Below, in pieces: positions 8,201 to 15,219 of a stretch of DNA of 20,191 nucleotides. The stretch lies in contig NYXM01000093.1 of the NCBI GenBank assembly GCA_002685655.1, positions 1 to 20,191 of the forward strand. The letters run 5' to 3'. The notes under the pieces are model-generated. The model was not told the DNA's origin, did not search any database, and saw only the letters and a program-made list of their open reading frames with translations. Origin of the DNA: Planctomycetaceae bacterium. GTDB lineage: Bacteria > Planctomycetota > Planctomycetia > Pirellulales > Pirellulaceae. Position numbers and translations under genes: made by a program. The number at the start of each line of letters is the position of its first letter. Position 1 is the stretch's first letter.

Positions 8201-10073
8201 CGCTGGTGGTAACCTCGAACAAGATCCCGCCGGTCCCATCGGTGATGAGAGTATTACCGTTGGCCAGCCGTTGAGCGCCTGAGATATGGTCTGCGTAGAA
8301 GCTGGTAGCCGGATCGGCGGTGTACGACCACGCGAGGTCGTCCGGACTGTACGATTGTCCGGCCACTAAAGTATAACTTCCGTCCGCTTCGACTGGTGTG
8401 GCAATCTCTTCCACTGTCGAATAGTCTCGGCCCGTGCCGTTATTGAAGACGAGAATGTTGTCCTCGCCGGGTAATCCCTCCCCGATCCACTCGGCATCGT
8501 GCTGGGAAAATAGTTGCTGCTCGGCGGCAGTCCCCGCATCGTATGTCTGCGCGTTGCCCCAGCGGTAGAGGATGTCACCGCCGAGGCTACTGTTTCCGCC
8601 CGTGTGGCTGGCAGCTTCCGCGGTCGTTGTGCTGTGATCGATTACCCAGATCTCACTGAAGCCGCGCACGGAAAGCAGAATCTGATCCAGATCGGCGTTG
8701 TAGTCGATCGAATTGGTGTGATTCCAATCGGCACGACCTTGACCAGAGGCGTAGTTGACGTCGATCAGTTCAGGATGATCGGCCACCACACCGTAGTTGG
8801 CCTTTGTGGGATCATAGTCTTGTACGAGATGGTCCCAGGCGTGCCACTCCCAAATGACATTGCCTCCAGAAATACCCACCGGTTCGACTTCGATGATGTG
8901 GTCCGGCCACAATTTGCCGTCGGCCAGCAGGCTCGGGTCTCGGCCCGCCGCGATCGCATCGGTCTGACTGATATACTCCCAAGCGATCATCAACACGTTG
9001 CCGTTGGGTAGAACTTCAATGTCGTGGTGCAAACAGTGATTGCTGTCAGAGTACTCAAATTCCCACAGCAATTCGCCGTCCCAACTCCATTGCTCAACTC
9101 GTCCGCTCGCTCCACCCGCTGTGAACGATTGGCTCGGTTCTCGCAACGATGCGGTGCGCATGAGCGTTCCATCCTCGAGCAGGTACGTCGACAGTCCTGG
9201 GTTGTAGTCGCTGGTCCAGGTGTGTACTGGTGTGCCGTCGTTGTCGATCAGATAGGTTTCGGTCGAGGTCATCGGTGCGAGCAGTGTATAGCCTTCTAAG
9301 TTCGCCGCGTTGTTGTCGCTGATGTTCACCGTGGCGGTGTCAGCAGTGCCAACTGAATACGCTGTATTCGCCTCGACAGAGAGTGTGACTGTCTCTGACG
9401 ACTCGACCACGTTGTCGTCAACCGGCATGAGCGTTACGTTGACCGACGAGAGCCCATCTGGAATCGTCGCCATCCGCGCAAGGGCAAGGAAGTCGTCAGT
9501 CTCAGTCGCTGAACCGTCGAGCGAAAACTGCACGGTCAGGTCGCCGTTAGTGCTACCGGAGCGAGTGATCGCGAATGTGCCGGTGTCGAGTCCGGATTCA
9601 GCAGCGTTGGCGTCCGTGGCCATGATACTGACCACGGGAAGATTACTTGCAAGGACTGTAAACCCATCGTCGAGCGTCATTGTTATCGTTCCGTTGGGAG
9701 TCGGAAACGCCACCGCTAGGTCTTTTGTGCCTGTCGGTTCATCGACAGGGATGTCAAAGCTAGCTGTCACCACCATGTCGCTTCGTGTTAGTGCACTACC
9801 TTGAATCGTTCCGACTTCAGCACTAGTAGGGGCTACCTGCGAAGGAGGTGGTGGGGGAACGGCATCGGAATCCAGCGTGAAACTGACCGAAAGATCCGTG
9901 GTCCCCGGCGCGGCGGACGTCGGGAAGACACTCAAGATCCCAGTCAACAGGCAACGGTCCTCGAGTGCCTCAGCCCACAAGTGACGGCCACATTCGCGAC
10001 GCCGACGTTTTCTTGTGCGAGATTTGTCCGAACGGGCAAGAAGCCGCCTGAATGCTGTGTTTGCCTTCATCAT
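5214..10073 (-). CDS. Giant surface protein: Calx-beta, arylsulfotransferase-like, 2x DUF1566, 3x PKD, dockerin
   Basis: A 1619-residue multidomain protein. Residues 1-45 are Arg-rich and end in ALEDRCLLTG, the LEDR-x-LL type leader seen on large secreted planctomycete proteins; there is no classical hydrophobic signal peptide. In order: Calx-beta (about 146-257); an arylsulfotransferase (ASST)-like propeller (about 258-650, with HHDIEVLPNGNVL, DWNHTNSIDYN, SVRGFSEIWVIDHS and FSQHDAEWIGEG); two DUF1566 domains (about 664-1056, with LPSIKELYSLIDF, AQYWSSSEY, LPNAKELQSIVDY); three PKD domains of about 91 residues (1066-1337); a cadherin/Ig-like domain (about 1340-1440); two dockerin-like calcium loops (DVDGNELVTPRD, DVNGDDAISPMD, about 1452-1523); and a tail with TETPF repeats. 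The start has AAAGGAA at 10078-10084. Known ASST enzymes move sulfate between phenols by way of a histidine; whether this one is active cannot be told. It diverges from the sigma factor gene. Confidence 0.88.
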   Translation of the reverse strand: MMKANTAFRRLLARSDKSRTRKRRRRECGRHLWAEALEDRCLLTGILSVFPTSAAPGTTDLSVSFTLDSDAVPPPPPSQVAPTSAEVGTIQGSALTRSDMVVTASFDIPVDEPTGTKDLAVAFPTPNGTITMTLDDGFTVLASNLPVVSIMATDANAAESGLDTGTFAITRSGSTNGDLTVQFSLDGSATETDDFLALARMATIPDGLSSVNVTLMPVDDNVVESSETVTLSVEANTAYSVGTADTATVNISDNNAANLEGYTLLAPMTSTETYLIDNDGTPVHTWTSDYNPGLSTYLLEDGTLMRTASLREPSQSFTAGGASGRVEQWSWDGELLWEFEYSDSNHCLHHDIEVLPNGNVLMIAWEYISQTDAIAAGRDPSLLADGKLWPDHIIEVEPVGISGGNVIWEWHAWDHLVQDYDPTKANYGVVADHPELIDVNYASGQGRADWNHTNSIDYNADLDQILLSVRGFSEIWVIDHSTTTAEAASHTGGNSSLGGDILYRWGNAQTYDAGTAAEQQLFSQHDAEWIGEGLPGEDNILVFNNGTGRDYSTVEEIATPVEADGSYTLVAGQSYSPDDLAWSYTADPATSFYADHISGAQRLANGNTLITDGTGGILFEVTTSGDIVWQYDVGGQIFRADRYATAYSGFDGTDLDDNPGDDPVDLDLTYVIVDTGQIDSYDDVGNVIDPSPDQAFYGQDAQHNGNQSSYTTSVSGLTVDDNITGLTWTQSPDWDGDGDIDTNDKFSWEDAQSYVDTLNALSYDGYSDWSLPSIKELYSLIDFTGITGMTEASATPYIDTDYFAFDYGDESSGERIIDAQYWSSSEYVSTTMNGGHTVFGVNFADGRIKGYGTSNPSGAEMTQYVRYVRGDTDYGLNDFVDNGDSTVTDNATGLTWARDDSGIGRDWEDALAWVQEMNDTNYLGYSDWRLPNAKELQSIVDYSRSPDTTGSAAIDSVFNVSTIIDGGGDTDYPSFWSSTTHLDGPPEQLGNYAVYVAFGEAEGWMQFSPGGDYQLMDVHGAGAQRSDPKSGDPADYPYGHGPQGDVISIYNYVRLVRDADDGDDDPNERPTAEAGDAFTVEAGNTITLDGSASTDPDGTIVLYQWDLDSDGQYDDATGVTARFSAVAVGTYTVGLQVTDDDGAQDTDTTSITITAPPNAAPTAKAGGPYEGVVGNTITLDGSASTDTDGTIVLYQWDLDSDGQFDDATGVTANFSAVTVGTYTVGLQVTDDDGAQDTDTTSITITAPPNAAPTAKAGGPYEGVVGNTITLDGSASVDADGTVVLYQWDLDGDGQYDDANGVSAEFYAAEAGTFTVGLQVTDDDGAQNTDTAVLDITDVDEPNHAPRLAHPIQNQTAPANRRLRLQLRPDTFVDPNAGQSLSYAATQADGSPLPRWLRFNSQTMTFSGRPLVRDVGQYDVRVTATDSGSPALATSSEFTISVVGHPFRAQNADLPQDVDGNELVTPRDALILINWINANGPGPAPDSVPETVEGSLSFVDVNGDDAISPMDVLMVVNHLNHPSLTSVPLAEGEGTIATTSPRATPTLHAPITETPFTETPFTETPFTETLRRAATTVDLAFSQNAELSSPADLDELLGVLAHDTGRGETECDDLAMAEIV
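5371..5430 (-). repeat. Four 15-bp tandem units coding PFTET/PITET
   Basis: Four adjacent in-frame 15-base units (5371-5385, 5386-5400, 5401-5415, 5416-5430) near the 3' end of the giant gene. The middle two differ by one base and the outer two by a few. They encode PITET followed by PFTET three times, a Thr/Pro-rich spacer after the dockerin segment and before the last 57 or so residues. Confidence 0.9.
6253..6798 (-). repeat. Tandem 273-bp repeat encoding near-identical PKD domains
   Basis: Bases 6253-6525 and 6526-6798 are two adjoining 273-base (91-codon) units in the same frame. I count four differences over about the first 160 bases and roughly a dozen more in the remainder. Flanking sequence on both sides continues the same period with lower identity, so three PKD domains are present and two of the junctions are recent copies or have been homogenised. 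Confidence 0.9.
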
Positions 10074-10299
10074 TCTGTTCCTTTCTCAGGTCCTAGATAA
10101 GCTCGTAATATCACTAACGAAAGACGCGCGTCGCAATCTACAGACGAGTACAGAACGGCGAGCCCTGGGGCGGCGATGATCCAGAGTTTCGGCGATGCTC
10201 TTCGTTGCCAACTCCGCCTGCCGGGCCTGGCGGCATATACTTAGTTGTGGGAAGTCTGTAGAAAGCCGACAACGTTTTACGTTAGTTAGTGGAGTTGTA
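10074..10299. promoter_or_regulatory. Divergent upstream region between giant protein and sigma factor
   Basis: These 226 bases separate two genes transcribed away from each other and must hold both promoters unless the sigma gene starts further upstream. It contains a perfect 10-base palindrome GACGCGCGTC at 10123-10132. TATACT at 10236-10241 resembles a -10 box, but no -35 lies at the right spacing. I find no convincing sigma-70 promoter for either gene, which would fit an alternative sigma factor but does not prove one. Confidence 0.45.
10291..10294 (+). promoter_or_regulatory. Shine-Dalgarno GGAG fixing the sigma factor start
   Basis: GGAG five bases before the ATG at 10300. The frame stays open upstream to 10195, but the extra 35 residues do not look like sigma factor sequence and have no comparable site in front. 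Confidence 0.55.
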
Positions 10300-10935
10300 A
10301 TGCCCGGCGCCGAGGAACAAGACGTGGAGATCCTTAGTCAGCTGAAAGCAGGAGACGAGCAAACGTTGGCGAAGGCATTTTCTCGTCATCGTGAACGCCT
10401 GTGGCAAATGGTGCGTTTTCGCCTCGACCAGCGTTTGGCCAGACGAGTCGACGAGAACGATATCCTTCAGGAAGCCTATTTGGACGCCGCTCGGCGTTTG
10501 CGGCATTTCGAGGATCACGGTGACTCGTCGGTCTTTGTTTGGCTGAGAATGATCGTCGGACAGACTTTGGTCGACGTCCATCGTCGCCATTTTGGCGCCA
10601 GGAAGCGGAGTGTCGTCCGAGAAGTTCCAATCCACGACAGATTCAATCCGCAGGCGACTTCAGTATCCATCGCCGGTCAACTGCTCGGTCGATTAACTTC
10701 GCCAAGCCAGGCGGCGATACGAGCTGAATTGTCGAGTCAGGTGGAGGCGGCCTTAGAAAGTATGGACCCCATCGATCAGGAAGTTCTCGCGTTGCGACAT
10801 TTCGAAGAGTTGACCAATACCGAAGTGGCCGAAGTGCTCGGTATCCAGCAGAAGGCGGCGAGCATTCGATACGTGCGGGCACTTAAACGACTCAAGGGTA
10901 TCTTCGCGAAACTGTCCGACGTGTGCGAAGAGTGA
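10300..10935 (+). CDS. ECF-type RNA polymerase sigma factor
   Basis: A 211-residue sigma-70 family protein. Region 2 spans about residues 13-100, with ENDILQEAYLDAARRL for core binding and VFVWLRMIVGQTLVDVHRRH in the 2.3-2.4 area that melts and reads the -10 element. Region 4 spans about 145-205, with LESMDPIDQEVLALRHFEEL, then a helix-turn-helix TNTEVAEVLGIQQKAASIRYVRALKRLK that reads the -35 element. Region 3 is absent, as in ECF factors. I see no anti-sigma gene. The partner is the serine/threonine kinase gene starting 18 bases downstream, and ECF-kinase pairs of this sort are characteristic of planctomycetes; control by phosphorylation is inferred. Its targets are unknown, with the divergent giant gene a plausible candidate. 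Confidence 0.92.
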   Translation: MPGAEEQDVEILSQLKAGDEQTLAKAFSRHRERLWQMVRFRLDQRLARRVDENDILQEAYLDAARRLRHFEDHGDSSVFVWLRMIVGQTLVDVHRRHFGARKRSVVREVPIHDRFNPQATSVSIAGQLLGRLTSPSQAAIRAELSSQVEAALESMDPIDQEVLALRHFEELTNTEVAEVLGIQQKAASIRYVRALKRLKGIFAKLSDVCEE

Positions 10936-10953
10936 TTTGGACGACAGTGGATC

Positions 10954-13527
10954 ATGACGTTTGAACCTTCCGAACCACCATTGGATAAGCGAAGCCCTCG
11001 TCTCGACAACGACGATGGAATCCAGAGACCCCAGGGTGACCGCGATCCTGTAGAAACACTAATCGACGAGTTCACCGAGCGATATCGTCGTGGCGAGCAT
11101 CCATCGATGGATGAGTACGCCGAACGCTATCCGGAGTTGGCCGAGGAAATACGGGACCTCTTTCCTGCCGCCGTGGCGATCGAAAACTTGAAAGTCCGCA
11201 AGGAGCTATCTTCCGGTGGGCAAGTGTCACTGCGTGGAGTGCGTTTGGAACGTCTGGGCGATTTCCGAATCATCCGCGAGATCGGTCGTGGGGGCATGGG
11301 CATCGTCTACGAGGCCGAACAGGAGTCACTCGGCCGCCGCGTGGCTCTCAAAGTCCTACCGAAGCAAGCGCTGTTGGACGAGAAGCATCTGCTGCGGTTC
11401 CGCCGAGAAGCAAAGACTGCCGGAAGGTTGCACCACACGAATATTGTGCCCGTGTTTGGCGTTGCCTGCGACGATGGGTATCACTACTACGTAATGCAGT
11501 TGATTGATGGCGTCAGCTTGGATCAGTGGGGCAAACCGTTGCCGCCACCCAGAGTCCATGAAGAGACGCGGATCGGTGCGGGAGACACAACGCCCGAGCC
11601 GATGAGTCTGCCGCCATTCTCAGACGCCGAGCAATCTTTCCCGGATACATCAACTGCGAAATACACCGCGAGAGACGCAGACGTCCGCCACGTCGCCGAC
11701 ATCGGCATTCAGGCCGCTGCCGCACTCGACTTCGCCCACAAGCATGGCGTGCTTCACCGTGACGTGAAGCCGGCAAATTTGATCCTCGACCCCGAGGGCA
11801 CCGTTTGGGTCACCGACTTCGGGCTGGCCAAGTTCTTGGAGCAAGACAACGTGACTCGGAGCGGGGATGTCGTTGGTACGCTGCGATACATGGCACCCGA
11901 ACATCTGACGGGCGGCCGGATTGACGCTCGCAGCGATATCTACAGCCTGGGTATCACGCTCCACGAATTATTGACTGGTCAGTTGGCTTTGGGCGACCTG
12001 CCTCAAGGCCGTCTGGTCGAGAAGATTGTCGCTGGCGATGTCGCTCGTCTCCGAAAACTCAATCCCGCCGTCCCCCGCGATCTAGAGACGATCATTCTGA
12101 AAGCCATCGCCTGTGAACCGGGGGATCGCTATCAGTCCGCTGGAGACTTGGCAGCGGATCTGCGCCGTTTTCTGGAAGACAAGCCACTTCTGGCTCGCCG
12201 CACGACCGCCGCGGAACATGTCTGGCGGTGGTGCCGCCGCAACCGACTGGTGGCCGGTTTAGCCGTGACGGCCTTGAGCTTGCTGGTGTTAGTGGCTGTG
12301 GCAACCACGGTCGGCTACCTCCACACAAAGGCAGCGCTTGACGGAGAACGGGTCGAGCGTGCGAGGGCTGAGTCAGCCACGGATGTGGGCTTGGAGGTAC
12401 TGGACAACATCTACGAACAGTTCGCGCCGGAACCTTTCGACCCCTTCGCCGTCTTGATTGCGGAAAACACCGATTCCAGCGGCCAGCGCGAGCCGTCGTT
12501 ACGACCGGCGCTGTCGCCGGATACGGCGGCGCTGCTAGAAAGTATGCTTGCGTTCTACGATCGTTTGGCAGAGCAAAATGGGAACGACAGTCGTTTCCGC
12601 CGCAAGGCAGCGCAAGCGAAGCGGCGGGGAGGTGACATCCGCCAACATCTTCAACAGTTCGACCAAGCAGCGGCCGCGTATCGCGAGGCGATCAGTATCT
12701 ATCAACAACTCGACGAGACAAGCGATGATCCAACCATCGCGTTGGAGACTGCGCAAATCCACAACGAGATCGGCCATATGTACCCATACATCGGACAGCC
12801 TGAAGAAGCGATCCAGTCGCACCAGAAAGCTGTGCAGATTCTAGAGTCGACACGAGGCGAGAAGTATTATCCGGAAACCCGGTATGAACTGGCACGGGCC
12901 TACTTCCTACTGGGCCGACAAGGCCTTTGGGGGGCAACCATCGGAACGCCAGACGGCCCGCACAAGTTGGACGACATGCCTTTGCGTCAAGGTTCCGGAC
13001 CGAATCCGCATCTCCGCCCCGACGGCCCTCCTCCAAAACGCATTCCTTCACGGAAAGCTCTTGGCGGGAGCCTTCCTCCGCCGAAGCATGATCCGTGGCC
13101 GGCCGCGGCGGACAGCCTCTCCAGCGAAGAAGACACGAAGCAACGCTTACGAAATCTCCACAAAGCCATCGATGTGCTGAGGGACCTCGTTCGCCAGCCG
13201 ACCCACGCGCCGGAGCACGCCGCGCTGCTCGCCTTCGTGTACCACAGGGCGGGTGTCCTCGAAGAGCTTACCGGGAATCTCGACGAGGCACAGGCGAGCT
13301 TCGACGAGGCTGTCTCAGTGCAATCGGATCTGGTAGATCGCTTCCCTGAAACTGCGAACTACCAGCTTGTCCTGGAACAGTACCAACAACCACTGGCAGA
13401 CCGTCGGCGGATACATGACGGTCCGCGGCGTCCGCCTGGCGGTCCGCGGCGATTCGGCCCCGGCCAGCGGCATCGCCACGAGCCAACTGGCCCACCCGGC
13501 CAATTCAGACCTCCTCCGCCCCCGTGA
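10954..13527 (+). CDS. Transmembrane serine/threonine protein kinase with TPR-like C-terminal region
   Basis: An 857-residue Hanks-type kinase. Residues 33-80 (LIDEFTERYRRGEHPSMDEY and following) form the N-terminal extension common on planctomycete kinases. The kinase domain (about 102-410) has the glycine loop GRGGMGIV (111-118), lysine K133 in VALKV, HRDVKPANL (D270), DFG (288-290) and APE (314-316), so it should be active. An insert of about 55 residues (190-245), rich in Pro, Thr and acidic residues, splits the middle of the domain. One transmembrane helix lies at about 432-455. The rest has TPR-like helices (about 550-665 and 735-800), a Pro-rich linker (about 673-715) and an Arg/Gly/Pro tail ending in PPPPP. 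By this topology the kinase is cytoplasmic and the TPR part is across the membrane. The start has only a weak ribosome site. It forms a likely operon with the sigma gene. Confidence 0.92.
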   Translation: MTFEPSEPPLDKRSPRLDNDDGIQRPQGDRDPVETLIDEFTERYRRGEHPSMDEYAERYPELAEEIRDLFPAAVAIENLKVRKELSSGGQVSLRGVRLERLGDFRIIREIGRGGMGIVYEAEQESLGRRVALKVLPKQALLDEKHLLRFRREAKTAGRLHHTNIVPVFGVACDDGYHYYVMQLIDGVSLDQWGKPLPPPRVHEETRIGAGDTTPEPMSLPPFSDAEQSFPDTSTAKYTARDADVRHVADIGIQAAAALDFAHKHGVLHRDVKPANLILDPEGTVWVTDFGLAKFLEQDNVTRSGDVVGTLRYMAPEHLTGGRIDARSDIYSLGITLHELLTGQLALGDLPQGRLVEKIVAGDVARLRKLNPAVPRDLETIILKAIACEPGDRYQSAGDLAADLRRFLEDKPLLARRTTAAEHVWRWCRRNRLVAGLAVTALSLLVLVAVATTVGYLHTKAALDGERVERARAESATDVGLEVLDNIYEQFAPEPFDPFAVLIAENTDSSGQREPSLRPALSPDTAALLESMLAFYDRLAEQNGNDSRFRRKAAQAKRRGGDIRQHLQQFDQAAAAYREAISIYQQLDETSDDPTIALETAQIHNEIGHMYPYIGQPEEAIQSHQKAVQILESTRGEKYYPETRYELARAYFLLGRQGLWGATIGTPDGPHKLDDMPLRQGSGPNPHLRPDGPPPKRIPSRKALGGSLPPPKHDPWPAAADSLSSEEDTKQRLRNLHKAIDVLRDLVRQPTHAPEHAALLAFVYHRAGVLEELTGNLDEAQASFDEAVSVQSDLVDRFPETANYQLVLEQYQQPLADRRRIHDGPRRPPGGPRRFGPGQRHRHEPTGPPGQFRPPPPP

Positions 13528-13728
13528 CGCGAGCCGCACGCAGGCGGCGTCCGTGGCCTTGCAGGGGAACACAACAAGTCCTTTGAATCCCATCAAGAGA
13601 CTCTGGTAGAATGAAGCCGAGAAAAGCTGGGATGAAGAAAACTCCTGTCGGCGCACTATGCGTCTGGGTTTCGGACTGCAGAACTTGGACCGTTACTCAT
13701 TTTGGTTCCAAACAGAGACAGCGACATC

Positions 13729-15087
13729 ATGAAACACGTTCTCATCACTCTCGCTGTTTTGCTCTTCAGCTCATCGAGCATGGCCGACGAACCACTTCGT
13801 TTCACGGCCTTCCAAGTCGACGTGACTCCTCCACTTGGTTCACCGCTTTGTAACGGAAACGTGACGCCGGCCATGGAGATTGTAAGCCCACTCACCGCAC
13901 GCGGTGTCGTGTTGCTTGGCTCCGGCGATCCGATTGTGCTGTGTGCTTTCGATTGGGTGGGTATCGGCAATGAAAGCTACGACCTGTTTCGCAAGGCTCT
14001 TGCGAAATCCGTCCGGACGACTTCCGATCAAGTGGCGCTGCAGACATTGCATCAGCACGACGCGCCCGGCAGCGACTTTGCAACGGAACGGTTACTTGCG
14101 GAACACGGACTCGACAAGTGCTACTCCAATCCGGACTTTGATACAAAGGTGATGGAACGCCTTGCCATCGCGGCGAAACAGTCCCTGGGGAAAATGCAGA
14201 CAATAACTCATGTTGGGTTTGGAACGGGTAAGGTGGAGAAAGTCGCGTCCAATCGGCGGATACTGGGGCCGGACGGGCGCGTCGCCATTCAACGTCAAAG
14301 TTCTGGCGGCAAGAATCCGGCAGCTCGTGCGGCACCGGAAGGGACGATCGATCCGCTGGTCCGACTCGTGGCGTTCTGGAACGAAGAAGAACCGCTCGGT
14401 GTGATGACCTATTACGCAACGCATCCTCAGAGCTATTACGGACGCGGGAGCGTTAATTGGGACTTTGTCGGGATGGCCCGTGATATCCGGGAGAAGGCGC
14501 TGCCCGGCGTTCCGCATATTCACTTCGACGGTGCGGGGGGCAACGTCGCTGCGGGGAAATACAATGACGGCGCCAAGGAGAACCGTCCGGTACTCGCGCG
14601 GCGACTCGCCGATGGCCTGAAGCTCGCCTGGGAGTCGCAGAAGAAGATCTCTTTGGTGGCTGAAGATGTGAGCTGGTCGGTCCGATCCGTGTCGCTACCG
14701 GTGCGTGAATCGCTGGTCGAAAATGAACTGCTCGCCAAGCTTTTGGACGAATCACAGCCGACGAAGGTCCGCCTCCGAGCTGCCCGCGATCTTACATTCG
14801 TGCGTCGCATGAAGAGCGGCCATCGTATTCCGATATCCTGTCTGAAGCTGGGAGCTGCTCGCGTGCTACACATGCCGGGTGAATTATTTGTGGAATACCA
14901 ACTTGCCGCTCAGCAGATGCGGCCTGGTGATTTCGTTGCGATGGCCGCGTATGGCGACTACGGGCCGGGCTACATCGGCACAGAGATTGCCTACGGTCAA
15001 GGCGGCTACGAAACCGGTTTCGTCTCGCGCGTCGCACCTGAGGTGGAAAGGGTGTTACTGGATGCGATGAAGAAACTGCTTCGATGA
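13729..15087 (+). CDS. Secreted neutral/alkaline ceramidase-like hydrolase
   Basis: A 452-residue protein starting at ATG 13729. A TTG nine codons upstream would put polar residues before a good signal peptide (MKHVLITLAVLLFSSSSMA). The fold resembles the N-terminal catalytic domain of neutral/alkaline non-lysosomal ceramidases: FQVDVTPPLG near the start, a histidine pair in TLHQHDAPGSD (H108, H110), ATHPQSYYG (H232), FDGAGGNVAAG (266-276), MPGELFVEY (382-390) and YGDYGPGYIGTE followed by GGYETG. The histidines, glutamate and tyrosine fall where the family has its zinc ligands and catalytic site. It is shorter than characterised ceramidases (about 650-750 residues) and lacks their C-terminal domain, so the real substrate may be another amide or lipid. 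A 201-base gap separates it from the kinase, so it is probably a separate transcription unit. Confidence 0.85.
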   Translation: MKHVLITLAVLLFSSSSMADEPLRFTAFQVDVTPPLGSPLCNGNVTPAMEIVSPLTARGVVLLGSGDPIVLCAFDWVGIGNESYDLFRKALAKSVRTTSDQVALQTLHQHDAPGSDFATERLLAEHGLDKCYSNPDFDTKVMERLAIAAKQSLGKMQTITHVGFGTGKVEKVASNRRILGPDGRVAIQRQSSGGKNPAARAAPEGTIDPLVRLVAFWNEEEPLGVMTYYATHPQSYYGRGSVNWDFVGMARDIREKALPGVPHIHFDGAGGNVAAGKYNDGAKENRPVLARRLADGLKLAWESQKKISLVAEDVSWSVRSVSLPVRESLVENELLAKLLDESQPTKVRLRAARDLTFVRRMKSGHRIPISCLKLGAARVLHMPGELFVEYQLAAQQMRPGDFVAMAAYGDYGPGYIGTEIAYGQGGYETGFVSRVAPEVERVLLDAMKKLLR

Positions 15088-15219
15088 ATCACGCCAACCA
15101 GCCAAAGCAGACCGCCACTTCGGCACGGTCGGCGTAGACTTTCATGATCGCACGGCCGTGGGCCGTGGATATAAGACGGACTGAGTTCCTGACGAACCTT
15201 ATGAAGTGGAAAACTTACA

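Noticed and set aside
10236..10241. TATACT as a -10 box of a sigma-70 promoter for the sigma gene
   Set aside because: The best upstream hexamer, TTGCCA at 10205-10210, is 25 bases away, too far for a standard spacer.
10195..10299. Upstream extension of the sigma factor to the ATG at 10195
   Set aside because: The extra 35 residues are unlike ECF N-termini, and the ATG at 10300 has GGAG at good spacing and gives a normal ECF length.
13702..13728. TTG start for the ceramidase-like protein
   Set aside because: It would place nine polar residues before an otherwise typical signal peptide that begins at ATG 13729.
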